Assembly: GCF_022179445.1 (NCBI RefSeq) | Contig: NZ_BPQU01000009.1 | Span: forward strand, 62,001-126,000 | Source: Methylobacterium mesophilicum | GTDB lineage: Bacteria; Pseudomonadota; Alphaproteobacteria; Rhizobiales; Beijerinckiaceae | Direction of reading: 5' to 3' | DNA: 64,000 bases | Position numbers and translations under genes: made by a program | Shown: positions 62,668 to 64,000 of the stretch, one piece after another | How the letters are laid out: every line of letters begins with the position of its first letter | Numbering within the stretch: the first letter of the stretch is position 1 | The notes under the pieces: generated by a model | What the model was told of the DNA's origin: nothing | Databases searched by the model: none | The model's input: the letters and a program-made list of their open reading frames with translations, nothing else

Positions 62668-64000
62668 GTGAGCGATCCGGCGCGCGACCTGTTCGGGCCG
62701 GGAGCTAAGCCCCCTGCCCCGCGTCCTGCGGAGCCGCGGCGGCGGCTGGCGGAATCGGCCTCGGTCCCGGCCATCGCGGCGGCTGAGCCCGAGGCTGGCT
62801 ACACGGCCTCCGACATCGAGGTGCTGGAGGGCCTGGAGCCGGTCCGGCGCCGGCCCGGCATGTATATCGGCGGCACCGACGAACGGGCGCTGCACCACCT
62901 CTTCGCCGAGGTGATCGACAATTCCATGGACGAGGCGGTGGCCGGCCATGCCAGCTTCATCGAGGTCGAGCTGGAGGAATCCGGTTCCCTGGTGATCAGC
63001 GACAACGGTCGCGGCATCCCGGTGGACCCGCACCCGAAATTCCCCGGCAAGTCGGCGCTCGAAGTCATTATGACGACGCTGCACGCGGGGGGTAAGTTCG
63101 ACTCGAAGGTCTACGAGACCTCCGGCGGCCTGCACGGCGTCGGCATCTCGGTGGTGAACGCCCTGTCCGACCTCCTCGAAGTCGAGGTCGCCCGGAACCA
63201 GACCCTCTACCGCCAGACCTTTTCGCGCGGCCATGCGCAGGGGGCCCTCGAACTCGTCGGACGGGTCCAGAACCGGCGCGGCACCCGGGTGCGGTTCCAC
63301 CCCGATGCCGAGATCTTCGGCTCCCTGAAGTTCGACCCGCGCCGCCTGTTCAAGATGGCGCGCTCCAAGGCCTACCTGTTCGGCGGCGTCGAGATCCGCT
63401 GGCGCTGCGCCCCCGCCCTGCTCGAAGGGCTGGAGGGCGTGCCGGCCGAGGCGGTGCACCGGTTCCCGGACGGGCTGCGCGACTACCTGGCCCGGGACAT
63501 CGAGGGCAAGGACCTGGTCACCGAGGCGATGTTCACCGGCAAGGTGACCAAGCCCGGCTCGCACGGCTCGCTCGAATGGGCGGTGGCCTGGATGGTGGCC
63601 GAGGACGGCTTCTCGCATTCCTACTGCAACACCATCCCGACGCCGGAGGGCGGCACCCACGAGGCCGGCCTGCGGGTGGCGCTGCTGCGGGGCCTGCGCG
63701 AGCATGCCGAGCGTGTGAACCAGGCCAAGCGCATGACGGCCGTGACCACCGACGACGTCATGGCGACCTGCGCGTCGATGATGTCGGTATTCATCCGCGA
63801 GCCGGAATTCCAGGGCCAGACCAAGGACAAGCTCGCCACCGTGGAGGCGCAGCGCATCGTTGAGACGGCGGTGCGGGACGCCTTCGACCATTGGCTGGCC
63901 GCCTCCCCGGCCCAGGCCAACAAGCTGCTGGACTGGGTGATCGACCGGGCCGAGGAGCGGCTGCGCCGGCGCCAGGAGAAGGAGGTCGCCCGCAAGAGCG
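62668..64000 (+). CDS. parE: DNA topoisomerase IV subunit B (3' end outside window)
   Basis: 444 codons are present before the edge. The start used is GTG 62668, with GGAGG 6 bases upstream (MSDPARDLFGPG); an in-frame ATG at 62572 would add 32 Arg/Ala-rich residues. GHKL ATPase motifs are IEVLEGLEPVRRRPGMYIGG, EVIDNSMDEAVAGHA, ISDNGRGIPVD and GGLHGVGISVVNAL. The transducer domain follows. KFPGKSALEVIMTTLHAGGK and the ordering match ParE, not GyrB, of alphaproteobacteria. It unlinks replicated chromosomes together with ParC. Truncated only by the window edge. Confidence 0.96.
   Translation, partial: MSDPARDLFGPGAKPPAPRPAEPRRRLAESASVPAIAAAEPEAGYTASDIEVLEGLEPVRRRPGMYIGGTDERALHHLFAEVIDNSMDEAVAGHASFIEVELEESGSLVISDNGRGIPVDPHPKFPGKSALEVIMTTLHAGGKFDSKVYETSGGLHGVGISVVNALSDLLEVEVARNQTLYRQTFSRGHAQGALELVGRVQNRRGTRVRFHPDAEIFGSLKFDPRRLFKMARSKAYLFGGVEIRWRCAPALLEGLEGVPAEAVHRFPDGLRDYLARDIEGKDLVTEAMFTGKVTKPGSHGSLEWAVAWMVAEDGFSHSYCNTIPTPEGGTHEAGLRVALLRGLREHAERVNQAKRMTAVTTDDVMATCASMMSVFIREPEFQGQTKDKLATVEAQRIVETAVRDAFDHWLAASPAQANKLLDWVIDRAEERLRRRQEKEVARKS

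Overview
The window is a contiguous, GC-rich alphaproteobacterial chromosome segment, most likely from a Methylobacterium-type Rhizobiales. The supporting signs are the strong GC bias at third codon positions, the DUF1674 and DUF2794 genes typical of alphaproteobacteria, the hisE-coaA pair, an ArsR/methyltransferase regulator in front of metF and metH, a DNA topoisomerase I with a Lys/Ala-Pro tail, and several short palindromic intergenic repeats. I see no insertion sequence, prophage, CRISPR array or rRNA operon. One tRNA-Gln is present. The genus is inferred, not proven.

Layout. 1-2750: the 3' end of a long Thr/Ser/Ala/Pro-rich protein, a non-coding stretch and a small exported protein. 2809-7246: an RND efflux adaptor and pump. 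7347-11788 (minus): a hybrid histidine kinase, a stand-alone receiver and a receiver-nucleotidyl cyclase. 12200-13223 (minus): an ExoY-like sugar transferase and a 68-residue membrane protein. 14271-19540: an AraC regulator and MFS transporter, divergent from a TonB-dependent receptor. 19715-19789: tRNA-Gln. 19920-28113: a sugar-acid oxidation locus (semialdehyde dehydrogenase, ThDP enzyme, GntR/FCD regulator, RraA-family enzyme, IlvD/Edd dehydratase, SMP-30 lactonase) with two near-identical palindromes flanking the regulator gene. 28352-34608 (minus): the methionine/one-carbon cluster metH, a coiled-coil protein, metF and the ArsR-methyltransferase regulator.

34715-48607 is mixed housekeeping and accessory DNA: histidine phosphatase, bestrophin-like channel, an orphan HypX/HoxX, ROK kinase coupled to DctA, RsmB, DUF1674, KdgT-type permease, cupin, an MNT/HEPN pair, L,D-transpeptidase, BluB, DUF2794 and a DHDPS-family aldolase. 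48706-64000 holds a Bax-inhibitor-1 homologue, a LolD-like ATPase with a large permease, divergent TesA/ThpR genes, coaA, hisE, pyrB, a cytochrome b with a Tat-exported molybdenum oxidoreductase, topA, and the 5' part of parE running off the end.

How it works together. MetF supplies methyl-THF to cobalamin-dependent MetH, and BluB makes the lower ligand of that cobalamin. HypX may draw on the same formyl-THF pool. The sugar-acid locus looks like a self-contained regulon: lactonase, dehydratase, then aldolase or dehydratase steps ending in a semialdehyde dehydrogenase, with the GntR protein probably binding the two shared palindromes. KdgT and the DHDPS-family enzyme further along may serve related substrates. 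No clearly new multi-gene system is evident. The best leads are the ArsR operator lying on its own start codon, the paired GntR sites, a terminator hairpin with no gene in front of it, a recurring stem-loop element and the orphan HypX.
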